Below are positions 12,308 through 23,391 of a stretch of DNA of 64,000 bases, piece after piece. Where the stretch lies: positions 51,111-115,110 of the forward strand of contig JAMWFC010000047.1 in the NCBI GenBank assembly GCA_027475525.1, given 5' to 3'. Position numbers and translations under genes: made by a program. This stretch comes from Macrolepiota albuminosa. Lineage: Eukaryota > Basidiomycota > Agaricomycetes > Agaricales > Agaricaceae. Each line of letters begins with the position of its first letter. Positions within the stretch are counted from its first letter, which is position 1. The notes beneath the pieces were generated by a model. The model saw only the letters and a program-made list of their open reading frames with translations, searched no databases and was not told the origin of the DNA.

Positions 12308-14617
12308 TCACCTCCTCGATGGTCTGTGAAAACACCGGTGGGGAGGCTCGTTGGCGTGCTGGTCGGTAAACTCCGGGGGCTTAGCGCGGGCGCCTTTTCG
12401 TTGTCCCCTAGGGAACGTTGGCACCGTTCGTCGGATTCCGGAATTGGGGTCGCTAATTGTGAGGGTCGTTTCCTCGTCGGTAACTGTCTTGACGACTGAT
12501 CGCGCCAAGACGTCGAAAGGTCTGCCGAGTAATAAGTCGTATGCTGGGGAGCGTAAAATGTGGATCTGAAGATAAAACGTAATGTCGCCAAGGGTGCACG
12601 GCACATTCTTGGCGAGGCCTAGGGATCGGTCTACTGTGCCGTTAGCACTCTGCATGTTTAGTATAACGGTAGGGTCATAAATAAGGCCCAGATCGTTAGC
12701 GACTTCGGCTGCCATAGAAATGATCTGAGACCCGCTATCCACAATTGCCTCTACCTCATGCTTATTGTCTACAGTTAGCGTGACTGAGCAGATAGCGTGC
12801 AATTCTTGAGCGACGGTAAGGATTGCGGGGTCCTCTCCATGGTCCACTGACCTAAGGTAGGTCTCCACTGGGTCCACAGAGGTGGCGTTAGCGATGGTGT
12901 CGGCAGGAGAGTCTTCAGCGTCCAGCGAGTCGACGGTAACAGAAAAACCAGGGAGCGCGTCGTCGAGATCCTCGACCTCGGCAACGGTTGTCGCCAAGGG
13001 TCGTCAAGGAGTGACTGCCGTCTTGACTTGGTTGCGAACATCTGGGGCAATACTGCAAAGTTCTTCTACGGATAAGGTGACGGCGGTTTTCATAATGCGG
13101 TTGAAGACGTGGTTGGATTTTTCAATGTCGAAAATTGGCGCAGTTGGTCGGTAGCCACCCTCAGGACGTTTCTCGGGAGCGGCAAAATTTTGTTGTGCGG
13201 GAGCATGATAACGGTCGGGAATCCCTGAGTAGGGGTGGAGAGGCAGTAAAGGCGGTTCGGGAGCGGTAGCGGACGACGGTGGTTCTGGAGTAGTAGCAGG
13301 GGCAGTAGCAGGCGGTGCGGCAGGAGCAGGTGTCGGTAACTTGCTAGCGGGAGGCATTGGCTTATATCCTTTGAGAGGTTGTTTGGGCTGCTTAACTTCA
13401 ACCCCATCAAAGACCTGATTTTTGAGCGAATCCAATTCCTGTTGTAGCTTGGCGATACGCTCTTCCCGCGAGAAAGTAGGATGGTCGCCAACGCTGTCGA
13501 AATGTAAGACCTTGTGAACCATTTGCTGTTGGGTCGCCTGTTCAGGGTCGGGGTTGGCGTTGCCAGAAAGCGTGCCGGTAACGATTTGTCCTGGATTGCG
13601 CCTATGCCATTCATCCACTTGTTCCTGGAAGGACTTCTTGTCTGGGTACTTGGGAATGATGGCGCCAGTGGTGAGAACTATCTTGCCGTCGATAGCCCGT
13701 CGAATTCTTCCTTGCCAAATATAGTTTTCTAAAGTCACGCAGCATCCTCTAGTCATAGTGTGGCCAATTTCCCCACAGAAATGGCAAGGGCCATTAGTGG
13801 GTACATTAGCGGGTCGGTTAGCGAGATTGGTGGTAATCATAGTTTCGATACGCGTCATAGCGGAAGCGACAGCGGCGGTAATGGCAGCGTTAAGGTCCTC
13901 CTTCTTAACGAAGTCGGCAACAGGAGGCAGGATGGGAATGATACCGTTAGTTCACTCAGGTGGTGGGCTCGTCCTAGCACGCTGCAGTCCAACGCCAGTG
14001 TCCGTTCCCTTGAGAACCCATTTACCGGCTTCAAAGACGTCGGCAACGTTATAGGGCTCGTCTGGGTGATGGGCCTGGTGAACTATCTCTAGGCGACGAG
14101 CAATACGAGTCCAAAGCGAAGTCGGGATGCCTTGTTGGAATAGGCGACGTTCCTCGTTAATGTATAACTTGCCGTTTTGTACTAACCACCTAGCGATCTT
14201 TTGGAATTCACGGTAATACGTGCAGAATGCACCAAGAGAGGAGGTGCCACTGTCGAATGATTCCTGTACTAGTTTCTGCAGCTCGTTTACCGAGTATCGG
14301 GTAGCCTCCTCTGCGCCAGGGTACAACTGGATCACTGCCGTCTTCCAGTCCTCATACGAAGCGCCTTGGGCTGGAATAGGTGGGGCGGCAGGAACAAAGG
14401 CGGCAAATTCGGTCAAACCTGTCCACGTCTCTGCCGTGTCATATGATACGTATCTTGCCGCGTACTCCTTCATCTGCGTGTGGTCGGTAATGTTACAATC
14501 TCTGAATAAATACTCCAACTCCTTGAAATACTGGGAGAGCTCCCGTGGCTTGGACTCGTCCCATTTCGGTGCTGAGAAGTGATTGCGTGGCGGCATGCGC
14601 TGAACTTGTTGTTCCAT
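12308..14617 (-). pseudogene. gag: Element A gag-protease (two TGA stops)
   Basis: The start is ATG at 14617 (MEQQVQRMPPRNHFSAPKWD). A helical gag core is followed by a zinc knuckle (CHFCGEIGHTMTRGCC in this copy), a Pro/Ala-rich spacer and an aspartic protease domain with the active-site text VDSGSQIISMAAEVANDLG. The frame is shared from 14617 to 12308 but cut by TGA at 13952-13954 and 13004-13006. Element B has CGA at both places, so both stops are C-to-T changes at CpG. Upstream of the ATG the same frame stays open almost to the LTR without another ATG. Confidence 0.9.
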
Positions 14618-15053
14618 GGCGACGGTGTTGGTGAGTTCGGTTAGCGGTAGTGGGGAAGGAGTTCTAGAGATTGGCGACGGGGTAAGAGAAATGAGTTGTG
14701 AAAGAGGCGTTAGCGGAGTAATGGTAGTGGGGAAGGAGTTCTAGAGATTGGCGACGGGGTAAGAGAAATGAGTTGTGAAAGAGGCGTTAGCGGAGTAATT
14801 GGGGTGATTGGTTGCGGTACAGTAAAGGGCGACGCTAAGGGGTCGTCGGCGCTATAATTGAGGGAATGCGGGAAGAGATCAGGAAATGCGTCTACAGTGG
14901 CGTTCTGTAGTTCCTGTGCAAGAGAGAGACCTGGTAAGGCACCAGGTGGTTGTGGAGTTAATGGGTGGGAAGGAGCTATGCCTTCTGCCGACTGGTCTAG
15001 CAGGCGGCGCCTACGTTGGAGATGGGTTTCTGGCGGAATTCTGCCCTAGAGAT
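14618..15053 (-). other. Element A leader
   Basis: Region between the primer site and the first gag ATG. It reads open in the gag frame (Arg-rich LQRRRRLLDQ, then Pro/Ser-rich text) but has no ATG; the 77-bp duplication interrupts it. Element B shows the same. Confidence 0.5.
14646..14799 (+). repeat. 77-bp direct tandem duplication 8
   Basis: Starts at 14646 and 14723, in the leader upstream of element A gag. Confidence 0.95.
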
Positions 15054-15071
15054 CCCTTGCAGTGGGCTCCA
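15054..15071 (-). other. Element A primer binding site
   Basis: On the element's strand TGGAGCCCACTGCAAGGG begins 3 bases after the 5' LTR. Starting with TGG fits a tRNA CCA 3' end. I cannot name the tRNA. Element B has the same site with two differences (32918-32935). Confidence 0.6.
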
Positions 15072-15074
15072 ATT

Positions 15075-16025
15075 TAATGACGCCCAAAGTTTGGTCAGTA
15101 ACAAATGTAACTATAGTGTTACCGTACCAAGAGTTTGCGTTGGGCGCACTATAAGTGATGTGAGGAGTCCCGGGCAGGTCCCAGAGAACGCGCCTGTGAA
15201 AATGGGTAAAAGTCGGTAACGGGGTCGGCAAGTGTCAAGCGCTAAGGTAAAGTGCTTATGGAAGAAGCGGTAAGTGACACGGCAATGTGAGCGGCAAGAG
15301 CAACGTAAGCTTAGCGAAGTCTAAGCGGCAATAATGCCTGCCGTAATTGCAAGGCGCGAGTATGTCGAGTGTTGGCGAGCGTCTGCAACTGCCGATGAGT
15401 TTGACGTTGCCGACCGTAGCGTAAATGAGCTCTTGAGCGTAAGGGAGACTGAAGAAAGGGGAGTAGTGAACTCTGGTCTATTGTTCTCTGATGTATGTAC
15501 AAGTCGGTAAGTACTATATATACTACAAGGAGTTCACCGTTGCCAGTGACCAACCATCGCCAAAGTGCAGTAAATTGGAAAATTTTATAGGGGTAGCTCC
15601 AACGGTTTCAGATCCCTACCGTCCATTCAAGAGCCTTAGCGACGCCAGGCGACAGATCGCGAAGCTAAACCATCACTCCATCACCCTTCTGTCTGTCAGA
15701 GCACCTAAGCAATGTCAGGCGCCAAATCTAGACGCTAAGCGGTGTCAGATGCCAAGGTCAAATGCCAAGCTGTCTGTCAGTTTTTGATAGATCATCAGGC
15801 TTCTCGCTAAGCGCTGTCGTCAGTGACTGATGCCATCTGTCAGTTGTCATTCTTGCTGCCGTTGGCGCTATCACTGATCGGATCTGCTTCTTGCTGTGCG
15901 CGGCCATCAGAAATGGCTTAAAATAGGTAGAACACGTGTGCTAAGTTTGGAACGAGTGCGGCAAGGTTTCCAGAGCCGGTGCCGAGCCTGCCGTTGATGC
16001 GCCTAGCTTGTATAGGGTCCTATCA
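15075..16025 (-). repeat. Element A 5' LTR
   Basis: 951 bp, the same length as the 3' LTR. The inner end has TAATGA where the other LTR has TGATGA, a G-to-A change in the terminal inverted repeat. Most other differences between the two LTRs are also C/T or G/A. Confidence 0.93.
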
Positions 16026-19000
16026 ACGCCCTAAATCGCGGAATTGACCCCGACGTCTTCTCCGCCCCAGTCTCACATCTTTGCTCCATGGCACTCATAC
16101 AGGACACCCTCACGGCTTACCTACCCTCCCACTCCTCGCACCCCCTCCTCCTCAAAACCCGCCTCACCCCCTCTGGAACCCCCCTCGACACCCTCGTTGA
16201 CAGTGGCGCCACCGACAACTTTGTCGACGAAGCATGGTCCACCTTTGCCCCAGAACCCGCCCAGCAACTCCCGGTCCCAGTACGGCTCTGCCTCTTTGAC
16301 AGAGACGCCTCTACGGCGGGGGACATCACTCACTTTGTGCGTATGCCCATTACTGTCGCCAATAGACAGACTTACACCCTCCAGATGTTGATAACCAAAC
16401 TCCACCCTTCCACACCCCTGGTCCTAGGGCTCCCGTGGCTCCAAGACACCAACTCCCACATTGATTGGTGACATCTTACCCTTGGTCTGACCCAGGATCT
16501 GACGCCCGACGACCAGCAACTCCCCTTCGACATCCCCCACTCTCTGAACCCTATCCCGAAGAAACGGCCCCCACCACCCCCTGGACTCCAATCCTGCTCG
16601 TCCCAATCCTTTGTCATCAATGCCAGGCTGGACGGCGCCCCGGGACCAATATCGGCCCTCATCGACAGTGGAGCCACCGGAGTTTTCATCAGCAACGCCC
16701 TTGACCTCCCCCACAACACCCTCGACCAGCCCCTCTGCCTGCAACGCCTTGACGGCACCCCCTCCTCCTTCGGCCCCATCCAGAGGTCTCACTTGGGATG
16801 CATGACCCTGGACAACAACTACGAGTTCACCTCCGACTTCCTGGTCACGCAACTTCACGAATCAACCCTGATGGTGCTGGGACTACTCTGGCTGCGCAAC
16901 ACGAACCCCGACATCGATTGGAGAATGCTCACCATGACCTTCCCGGGACCCAAAGACCACCCCTTGACCGCCGTGCACCTCCGGGCCCTAGGAAGCGACC
17001 CAATGCCCAACACCTCCAGGACGACTGCCGCGCCCCCCACGCTCGTCTGAGCCCGCAAGGCCCCTGATTGACCCCCAAACATTCCTCAGAACAAGTACAA
17101 AGGGCCGAACTACCCTGGCCGGTCTCAGACACGTGTCACACCCGCTCCGGCCAATGCATCCGTGACCCTGATCGACCCAAATGCACTCGACATTAGGATT
17201 ATTGGAGCCGCCTCCTTCGCCCGCCTCATGAAGGATGGAACTCCCACGTTTCAGCTACACACCTCGCCATCTCTCCCGAAAGAACATCTATGAGGGGACA
17301 CTATTCCCCTGAAAAAGAAAACCGAGGAGCAAATCCTCCGAGAAGTAGTTCTCTTGGAGTATCACGAGTTCGCTGACGTATTCTCCAAAGGAGATGCCAA
17401 GGAGATTCCCCCTCACCGCCCCTATGACCATACCATTGACCTCAAGGAAGGAGCCGCCCCCCCTTTCGGCAAGGTGTACAACATGTCGGAGGTTGAACTC
17501 CGGGCCCTCAAGGACTACCTCGACGAAATGCTTGGTAAGGGATTCATCCGACCCTCCGCCTCCGCTGCCGGAGCCCCGGTTCTATTCGCCAAGAAGAAGG
17601 ACAGCTCGCTCCGACTCTGCATTGACTACTGGGGACTCAATAAAATCACCAAGAAGAACTGTTACCCGCTCCCGCTCATTGGCAATCTGGTCGATTGACT
17701 CTGCAGTGCCAAGGTTTACATGAAGATCGACCTCCGCTCTGGTTACAACAACGTCCGCATCGCCCTGGGACACAAGTGGAAAACCGTGTTCCGCACATGG
17801 TATGGTCTGTTTGAGTACCTTGTGATGCCTTTTGGAATGACTAACTCCCCCGCCACGTTCCAATACTTCATGAACGACATCTTCCACGACATGAGCGACG
17901 TCATCGTGATCGTCTATCTGGACGACATCCTCATCTATTCCGACTCGCAGGAGGACCACCAGAAACATGTCTGGCAAGTCCTCGAACGCCTCCGGGAGCA
18001 CAATCTCCACGCCAAGCCTGAGAAGTGTTCATTCCACACGGAAGAGGTTGAGTATCTCGGCGTCATAGTATCTCCAAATGGCGTTTGCATAGACCCCCAC
18101 AAGGTCGAGGCCATTGTCAACTGGCCGCAGCCCCGGAACGTCAAGGAAGTACAATCCTTCTTGGGTTTTGCTAACTTCTACCGGAGGTTCATAGATAACT
18201 ACTCTGGTATCACGAAACCCCTCAACCAGCTCACACGTAAGGACGTTGCCTGGAACTGGGACAGTAAGTGCCAGAGTGTCTTTAACCTGCTCAAGGAGGC
18301 TTTCACGGCCGCCCCCGTACTCTGGCACTACGACCTGGCCCTCCCAATTATCCTGGAATGCGACGCCTCCGACTACGCCATCGCCGGGATTCCCTCACAG
18401 ATGGGACCTGACGGCGGGGAGCCCCAGCCAGTCGCCTTCTACACCCGGTCCATGATTGACGCCAAGCTCAACTACGACATCTACGACAAGGAGCTCCTTG
18501 CCATCATTGAAGCCTTCAAACAATGGTGAGCCTATCTCGAGGGAGCCCGGCACCGGATTCAGGTCTACTCGGATCACAACAACCTGCAGTACTTCACCAC
18601 GACCAAGCAACTTAGCCGACGGCAGGCCTGATGGTCCGAGGTTCTCTCGGAATACGACTTCACGATCCAGTACCACCCGGGATGACTTGGAGCTAAACCC
18701 AATGCCCTCACCCGCCGACCGGACGTCTATCTCAAGAAGTCATTCAAGGCGGAACACAATGCGTTCAATCATCACGTGGTGATCCCTCCCAAACATCTGA
18801 ATGCTGTACTGATCTTAAACGACGAAGGGACTCTGAGCCAGATCCGCTGCGCCCCCCAAGACAAGTACTTCACCGACCACAACCCCCGCAACCTCCCCGA
18901 CGGAACCGACCAGGACCCTGCCTTCTCCTTGTCCCCCGACAAAAAACTCCTCCTCCGGGACGGCCGCATTTACGTCCTGGATTACGCCCGACTCCGCTAT

Positions 19001-20376
19001 GACGTCCTCTGTCAACACCACGACCACAAGCTCCGGAGGCACCCTGGAATACGTAAGACCCTCCAGCTTATCTCCCGGACTTACTTTTGGCCAGGGTTGA
19101 AGAAGGACGTGACCTGCACCCTGGAATACGTAAGACCCTCCAGCTTATCTCCCGGACTTACTTTTGGCCAGGGTTGAAGAAGGACGTGACCTGTTACATT
19201 TGATCATGTGAACCCTGCCTCCAGGCCAAGATCCCCCGACACCAACCATACGGACTCCTGAAACCCCTGCCGGTCAGACGACGCCCCTGGTCCTCCATAT
19301 CCCTGGACCACATCGTCGAACTCCCAGAATCTGAAGGGTTTGATGCCATTCTCGTCATTGTGTGTAGGCTAACTAAACAGGGCATCTTCCTACCCTGCCA
19401 CACCACGAACACCGCCCCAGACTTTGCCTGGCTGTTCCTCGAACACGTCTTTGCCAAACATGGACTCCCGGACGACATCGTCTCCGACCGTGGCCCACTC
19501 TTTGTGTCCAAGTTCTGGACTTCCCTGTATAAGGCCCTTGAAGTAAAGACTAACCTCTCTACTGCCTACCACCCCAAAACTGATGGTCAAACTGAAAGGG
19601 TCAACCAGTCCCTCGAGCAGTACCTCCAACTGTATGTCAACTACTTGCAGGACGACTGGCGCGCCGAGCTCCCCCTGGCCGAGTTCACCTACAACAACAC
19701 ACCACACTCTGCCACCAGGGTATTGCCCTTCTTTGCCAACAAGGGATACCACCCCCAACTAACACTCTTGCTCCGGGACATCCCATCACACGCTGCCCAC
19801 GAGGTCGCCCAGGATCTCCAGTCCCTTCACGAGTTCCTCCGGGAAGAGATCAACACCGCAAACCAGGCCTATGCGAAACACGCCGACCAGAAACGGGAAG
19901 ACACCCCCGACTGGACCCCCAGGACAAAGGTATGGTTAGATCGACGTCACCTCCGCACCTGCCGGCCCTCCCCAAAATCCGATCACAAGCGCCTCGGCCC
20001 GTTCAAGATTTTGAAGAAGGTTTCATCCTACGCCTACAAGATCGAGCTTCCCCCGGGACTAAAAGGTCTGCACCCGGTATTCCACGTCTGCCTCCTGGAA
20101 CGACACCCCCCGGATCCCTTCCTCAAACGACGCCCTGAGCCCCCTCCCCCAGTTGAGGTCGAGGACGAGTACCACTACGAGGTTGAAGACATCCTCGACT
20201 CCCGGAATATTTGTGGATGACCCCACTTCCTCGTGCGGTGGAAGGGATACGGCCCAGAAGACGACACTTGAGAACCACGCCAAAACCTTGAAGGCGCCCT
20301 TGACAAACTCCAGGACTTCCAACAACGGCACCCAGGAAACGACCTTCCCAGGCACAGTACTCATAGACGGCAGTAG
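16026..20376 (+). pseudogene. pol: Element C pol: two protease domains, reverse transcriptase, RNase H, integrase, chromodomain (TGA-riddled)
   Basis: This continues the pol frame that begins left of element A near 4460. Two retropepsin-like domains follow each other (LVDSGATDNFVDEAW near 16196 and ALIDSGATGVFISNAL near 16654), each ending in a VLGLxWL motif. Then come a linker, reverse transcriptase (YLDDILIYS near 17917), RNase H (LECDASDYAIAG), an integrase zinc finger (two His and C-X2-C), an integrase core (SLDHI, SDRGPLF, and the Glu in [10 protein letters not shown]), and a chromodomain (FLVRWKGYGPEDDT) just before the stop at 20374. TGA stops at 16469, 17048, 17069, 17291, 17696, 18527, 18629, 18683, 19201, 20218 and 20269 interrupt it. 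A 77-bp duplication at 19041 shifts the frame in integrase. Confidence 0.93.
19041..19194 (+). repeat. 77-bp direct tandem duplication 9
   Basis: Starts at 19041 and 19118, within the integrase zinc-finger region of element C. The frames on both sides agree after removing 77 bases. Confidence 0.95.
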
Positions 20377-20641
20377 TGGGCATAACCCCCGCCTCTGGGC
20401 TCAGTAGGGATTCAACTCCCATGTATACTTTCTGCTTTCCCTTTCTAGATCTTACTCCCTTTTAGTACCTTTTCACAGTAGTGTCCTGGAGTCTGGGCAA
20501 GGTGCTCTTTCAAGTTTTCTTTCGTCCCCTTACACCACCCTTTGATCCCGGGAGACCAAGTATATACATTTTCTATAATTACAATACTCTACAGCATAGG
20601 TACAGAGGCAAGAAAACAATATGACAAAAACTAGGAACCCT
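20377..20641. other. Spacer between pol and the accessory gene of element C
   Basis: 265 bases between two convergent stops, rich in CTTT/TTTC. It resembles a shared 3' untranslated zone. No gene is seen. Confidence 0.5.
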
Positions 20642-22342
20642 CTAATGCTGGGGCCCTGGAACCTCCTCACTCCCCTCCCCCTCCCCCCTCCTGCCTGGAC
20701 CATGCTCCTGCAACGTCTCCTCCACCAGCTGCTCCCAGGACGGTAGAGGCTCCCCCTCGTCCAAAACCCTCTCAAACCAGGAACCCAGGGCAGGTACGTT
20801 CCTCCGCCGGTGGGCCGACACCACCCACCCTAGCAAGCTGAGGCCCCGCTCCACCCCAGGGGTTGTCATCTCCAGGCGCTGCCCCTCCTGCAGCGCCGCA
20901 AGTGCCGCGGCCGCCCCATCCAGGAGCAAACGGTGCTCCTGGGCCCAGGCTGGGGGTGTCAGTAGAAGGCCAAGTCCGAGGAGGGGGGTACTCACTCAAT
21001 GATGCCATACGGACGACCACCACGTCCCGACGCAGAACCTCCACCAACCCCTCCTGATTCTCTGGGTATCCCGCCTCCTGCCCCAACCTTGCTCTCAGCA
21101 CCTCCAACTCGGCCTCAGCCTCCCCCCGGGCAACCCTGGCCTCCTCCAGGTCCTGGAGCGCTGCCTCCTAACCCTCCTTCAGGCCTCTCTGAATGGTGAC
21201 CTCCTCCCTGATCCCCTCCTCACGCTCCCGCTCGGCCCGCCCCAGGCGCTCCTGCAAATCCCCGATGCTGACATCCAGGGGCCTCCCGGACAAGGGGGAG
21301 AACACCGCCAGGGACAGACGCGGCGGGGAAACTGGGGATGGGGTCTCAGAGGGCAGACGCGCCCTCTTGGAAGGCCCGGGGGATGGGCTCGGCGACGCCC
21401 GCCGCTTCCCCTTATCAGGGCGCCCCCCATGCCCCTCCCGGTTCCCTCCGGCCTGGGTCATCCGGCGTGTGATGAGGACCACGGGCCGGCCCCGGCCCCC
21501 CACTTGAAGGGCACCCTTGCTCCCCAACTTCCCCCCTGGACCCCCCGCAGGCACCACCTGTGGCCCCCCCTCCGGCTCCGCCACCCAATCCCTCTCCTCG
21601 ACGCCCATCCTCCGGGTAATTCCCCCAGCGGCCACCCCTGCTCCCTCGAGACACAACGCGCCCTCCACAATGCCGACACGGAACACCGTTCATGATTGAG
21701 GTGGCACGCCTCGCACACAGACGTGTCCCGGTGGGACGAGGGGCCCGGGGCCTTGAACAAACAGATAACCCCCCAGCGAGCACAGTGCAGACAGTGCTGA
21801 GGTCAGCGGCGAAACCAGAGGTACGAGCTTGCTTACCGGCCCGTTGCTCACACACCAGGCATGGGTCGGCAAACCCCGAGGCCTCTCCAGGGCCTCCCCA
21901 AACTGTTCTTGCAAGACGCCTGCCCACGCCACGCGCCAGTCCTCTGGGACCTCGGAAACGGCCCCCACCGCCATCCCAGAACGGTGGAAATGGGGGGCGG
22001 TTAGCCTAGGACGAGGAGGAGGAGGTGGGCGTGGGGAGCAGATGGTCATCCACGTGAAAGTAGGTGCGGGACGACTGGGGGACGACTCCGGGGGGCCACC
22101 AGAGGCAGGCTCCGGAAGACAGCTGGGACCTGCCTCCGGAGCAGAGGAAGATCGTTGTTCTGAAGGGGAAAATCAGCCGCGGTAAGCGGAACATCACGAA
22201 CACACTCACGTTGCACTAGCGCCGCCACGCGCTCCCGGTTGAGCCGGCGCCGATATCTCGCATCCCGGGCCTCCCACGCGATCAGGGGCGTGACTTCGTT
22301 TGTAGCGGGAGGTGTCAGAAAATGGGTAGATGTGCGCGACAT
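20642..22342 (-). pseudogene. Antisense accessory gene of element C, zinc-cluster protein
   Basis: This gene runs opposite to gag-pol, starting at ATG 22342 (MSRTSTHFLTPPATNE), 129 bp from the 3' LTR. Splice-compatible exons give an N-terminal basic helix (EARDARYRRRLNRERVAALV), a Ser/Pro segment, a region ending THAWCVSNGP, then after a GT-AG intron (about 21787-21826) a cluster C-X2-C-X6-C-X15-C-X2-C-X6-C (HCLHCARWGVIC and CEACHLNHERC). Further on come KGKRRASPSPSPGPSKRAR, a coiled coil (LQERLGRAERERE; LEEARVARGEAEAELEVL), an intron near 20960-21000 and a conserved C-terminus ending GEGSEEVPGPQH. A frame change near 21640 and a TAG at 21168 (EG*EAALQ) break it. The function is unknown; zinc binding is an inference from the spacing. 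Confidence 0.7.
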
Positions 22343-22458
22343 GGGTGAGTTTGGTGGCAGAAATTTTTTTCAATACGTGGCAAGTCAGGTGCCGGATCCC
22401 ACAATTGGACCCCGGTCCGGACCACCGGCTACACGCGCCTTGGAGGGTCTCGGCGCTG

Positions 22459-22470
22459 AGGGGGGGGTGA
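22459..22470 (+). other. Element C polypurine tract
   Basis: AGGGGGGGGTGA lies directly before the 3' LTR start TGTTACGACC at 22471. Confidence 0.8.
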
Positions 22471-22863
22471 TGTTACGACCCCTTCCCTCCGGACCCACCC
22501 CGGGACATCCCCAGAACACCATCTGGGACCCTCCCTCCAACCCCACAGGACACGCCCCGCCATCCCAGCTACTGACACCACCATCACACACATCAAGGGC
22601 CGCCATCAGCCGCTGCTGGCCCCAATCAATGATTGGATCACACGTATCACCAATCAATGATCGGATCACACGTATCATGCATCACAGCTCCCTCCATGCC
22701 AATTGATCGTGCGCCCCACATGCGCGATCCAGGTATACAGTCCCCGCCCGCTACTCAATAACTCCTGGAACCCATCCCAGACACTCCGGAACCCTGAGAC
22801 CCGGTCCTGTAGTACTTATAGCGTAGTTCCCCGTTGTATTCATTAGTCTTGATATTACACTGC

Positions 22864-23017
22864 TTTACATTTGCATTACTTGGATTGTTGCGTGCCCTCT
22901 GTTTGACTGGTACGCATTGACTGGCATGCTTTGACTGGCATTTACATTTGCATTACTTGGATTGTTGCGTGCCCTCTGTTTGACTGGTACGCATTGACTG
23001 GCATGCTTTGACTGGCA
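22864..23017 (+). repeat. 77-bp direct tandem duplication 10
   Basis: Starts at 22864 and 22941, inside the 3' LTR of element C. Confidence 0.95.
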
Positions 23018-23232
23018 CGCTTGAATACTTGCGTGCTCTAAGATTGGTACACACTTCACGACTTTAATCTGCTAACTTGGTCTTGTCTTAGAACCCCCAG
23101 TTCACAACTCGACCCCCACTCGAATCCCCCAGCTACTCACAACCCAAAACCCCCAGACCAAGTCCCCTCTCCCAGGATTGCCCCTGTCTGTGTCTTGAAC
23201 CCCGGAGTCCTAGCCCTGGAGTTCCAGACACC

Positions 23233-23386
23233 CGAGTATCCGTAGGTCAAGTCCGCATTGTAAGGGCGATTGCTTTCCCGGAAAGCCCCCGACTCAGCGG
23301 AACCTGACACGAGTATCCGTAGGTCAAGTCCGCATTGTAAGGGCGATTGCTTTCCCGGAAAGCCCCCGACTCAGCGGAACCTGACA
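23233..23386 (+). repeat. 77-bp direct tandem duplication 11
   Basis: Starts at 23233 and 23310. It duplicates the very end of the 3' LTR, so the LTR terminus GAACCTGACA occurs twice. Confidence 0.95.
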
Positions 23387-23391
23387 GGCAC

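Larger units (their letters stand above)
8498..12335 (-). pseudogene. pol: Element A pol: reverse transcriptase, RNase H, integrase (broken)
   Basis: The order is: N-terminal linker; reverse transcriptase (LTTFQTPFGALHLVTLPMGW and catalytic FIDDVGV, in place of the usual YxDD); RNase H (PVILAVDTSYIAVGYFL); integrase zinc finger (HDELGH to CHLC); integrase core with TDNGAPI and the Glu in KRANGLVE; and a C-terminal segment ending DDDDLPTLVEEEE. Directly after GVKG about 50 residues present in element B are missing, which deletes part of the palm/thumb and shifts the frame. Duplications of 77 bp at 8561, 10475 and 11666 break the reading frame further; removing the last two restores frame by arithmetic. 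Pol is entered from gag in the -1 frame, overlapping by 28 bases (12308-12335). Confidence 0.9.
4476..16025 (-). mobile_element. Element A: Ty3/Gypsy retrotransposon of family A/B, reverse orientation, nested in C
   Basis: Two 951-bp LTRs (4476-5426 and 15075-16025) enclose gag, protease, reverse transcriptase, RNase H and integrase on the minus strand, plus an accessory gene on the plus strand. A 4-bp target duplication ACGC (4472-4475 and 16026-16029) flanks it. Joining the flanks restores an uninterrupted pol frame of element C across the site, so the empty site is clear. About 20 differences between the LTRs, nearly all transitions, two TGA stops in gag, a deletion in reverse transcriptase and two frameshifts in the accessory gene mark this copy as defective. 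Its near-identical relative is element B at 31886. Confidence 0.95.
789..23386 (+). mobile_element. Element C: chromodomain Ty3/Gypsy LTR retrotransposon, decayed, with nested element A
   Basis: The element is bounded by LTRs beginning TGTCACGACC or TGTTACGACC and ending GAACCTGACA, and by a 5-bp target duplication GGCAC (784-788 and 23387-23391). The internal order is self-complementary primer site, gag, protease, reverse transcriptase, RNase H, integrase, chromodomain, antisense accessory gene, polypurine tract and 3' LTR. Element A (4476-16025) was later inserted at the gag/pol junction. Without A and the duplicated 77-bp segments the element would be about 10.5 kb. At least ten TGA stops and two diverged LTRs mark it as old and inactive. 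The chromodomain at the C-terminus of integrase places it among the chromoviruses. Confidence 0.92.
22471..23386 (+). repeat. Element C 3' LTR
   Basis: Homologous to 789-1508 but longer, because it contains two 77-bp duplications (22864 and 23233) and a 28-bp direct repeat CAATCAATGATYGGATCACA near 22623-22670. It is followed by the target duplication GGCAC. It carries several TG/CA changes relative to the 5' LTR. Confidence 0.92.

Noticed and set aside
11679..12335. Separate gene between protease and reverse transcriptase of element A
   Set aside because: It is the N-terminal part of pol; element B shows it fused to reverse transcriptase in one open frame.
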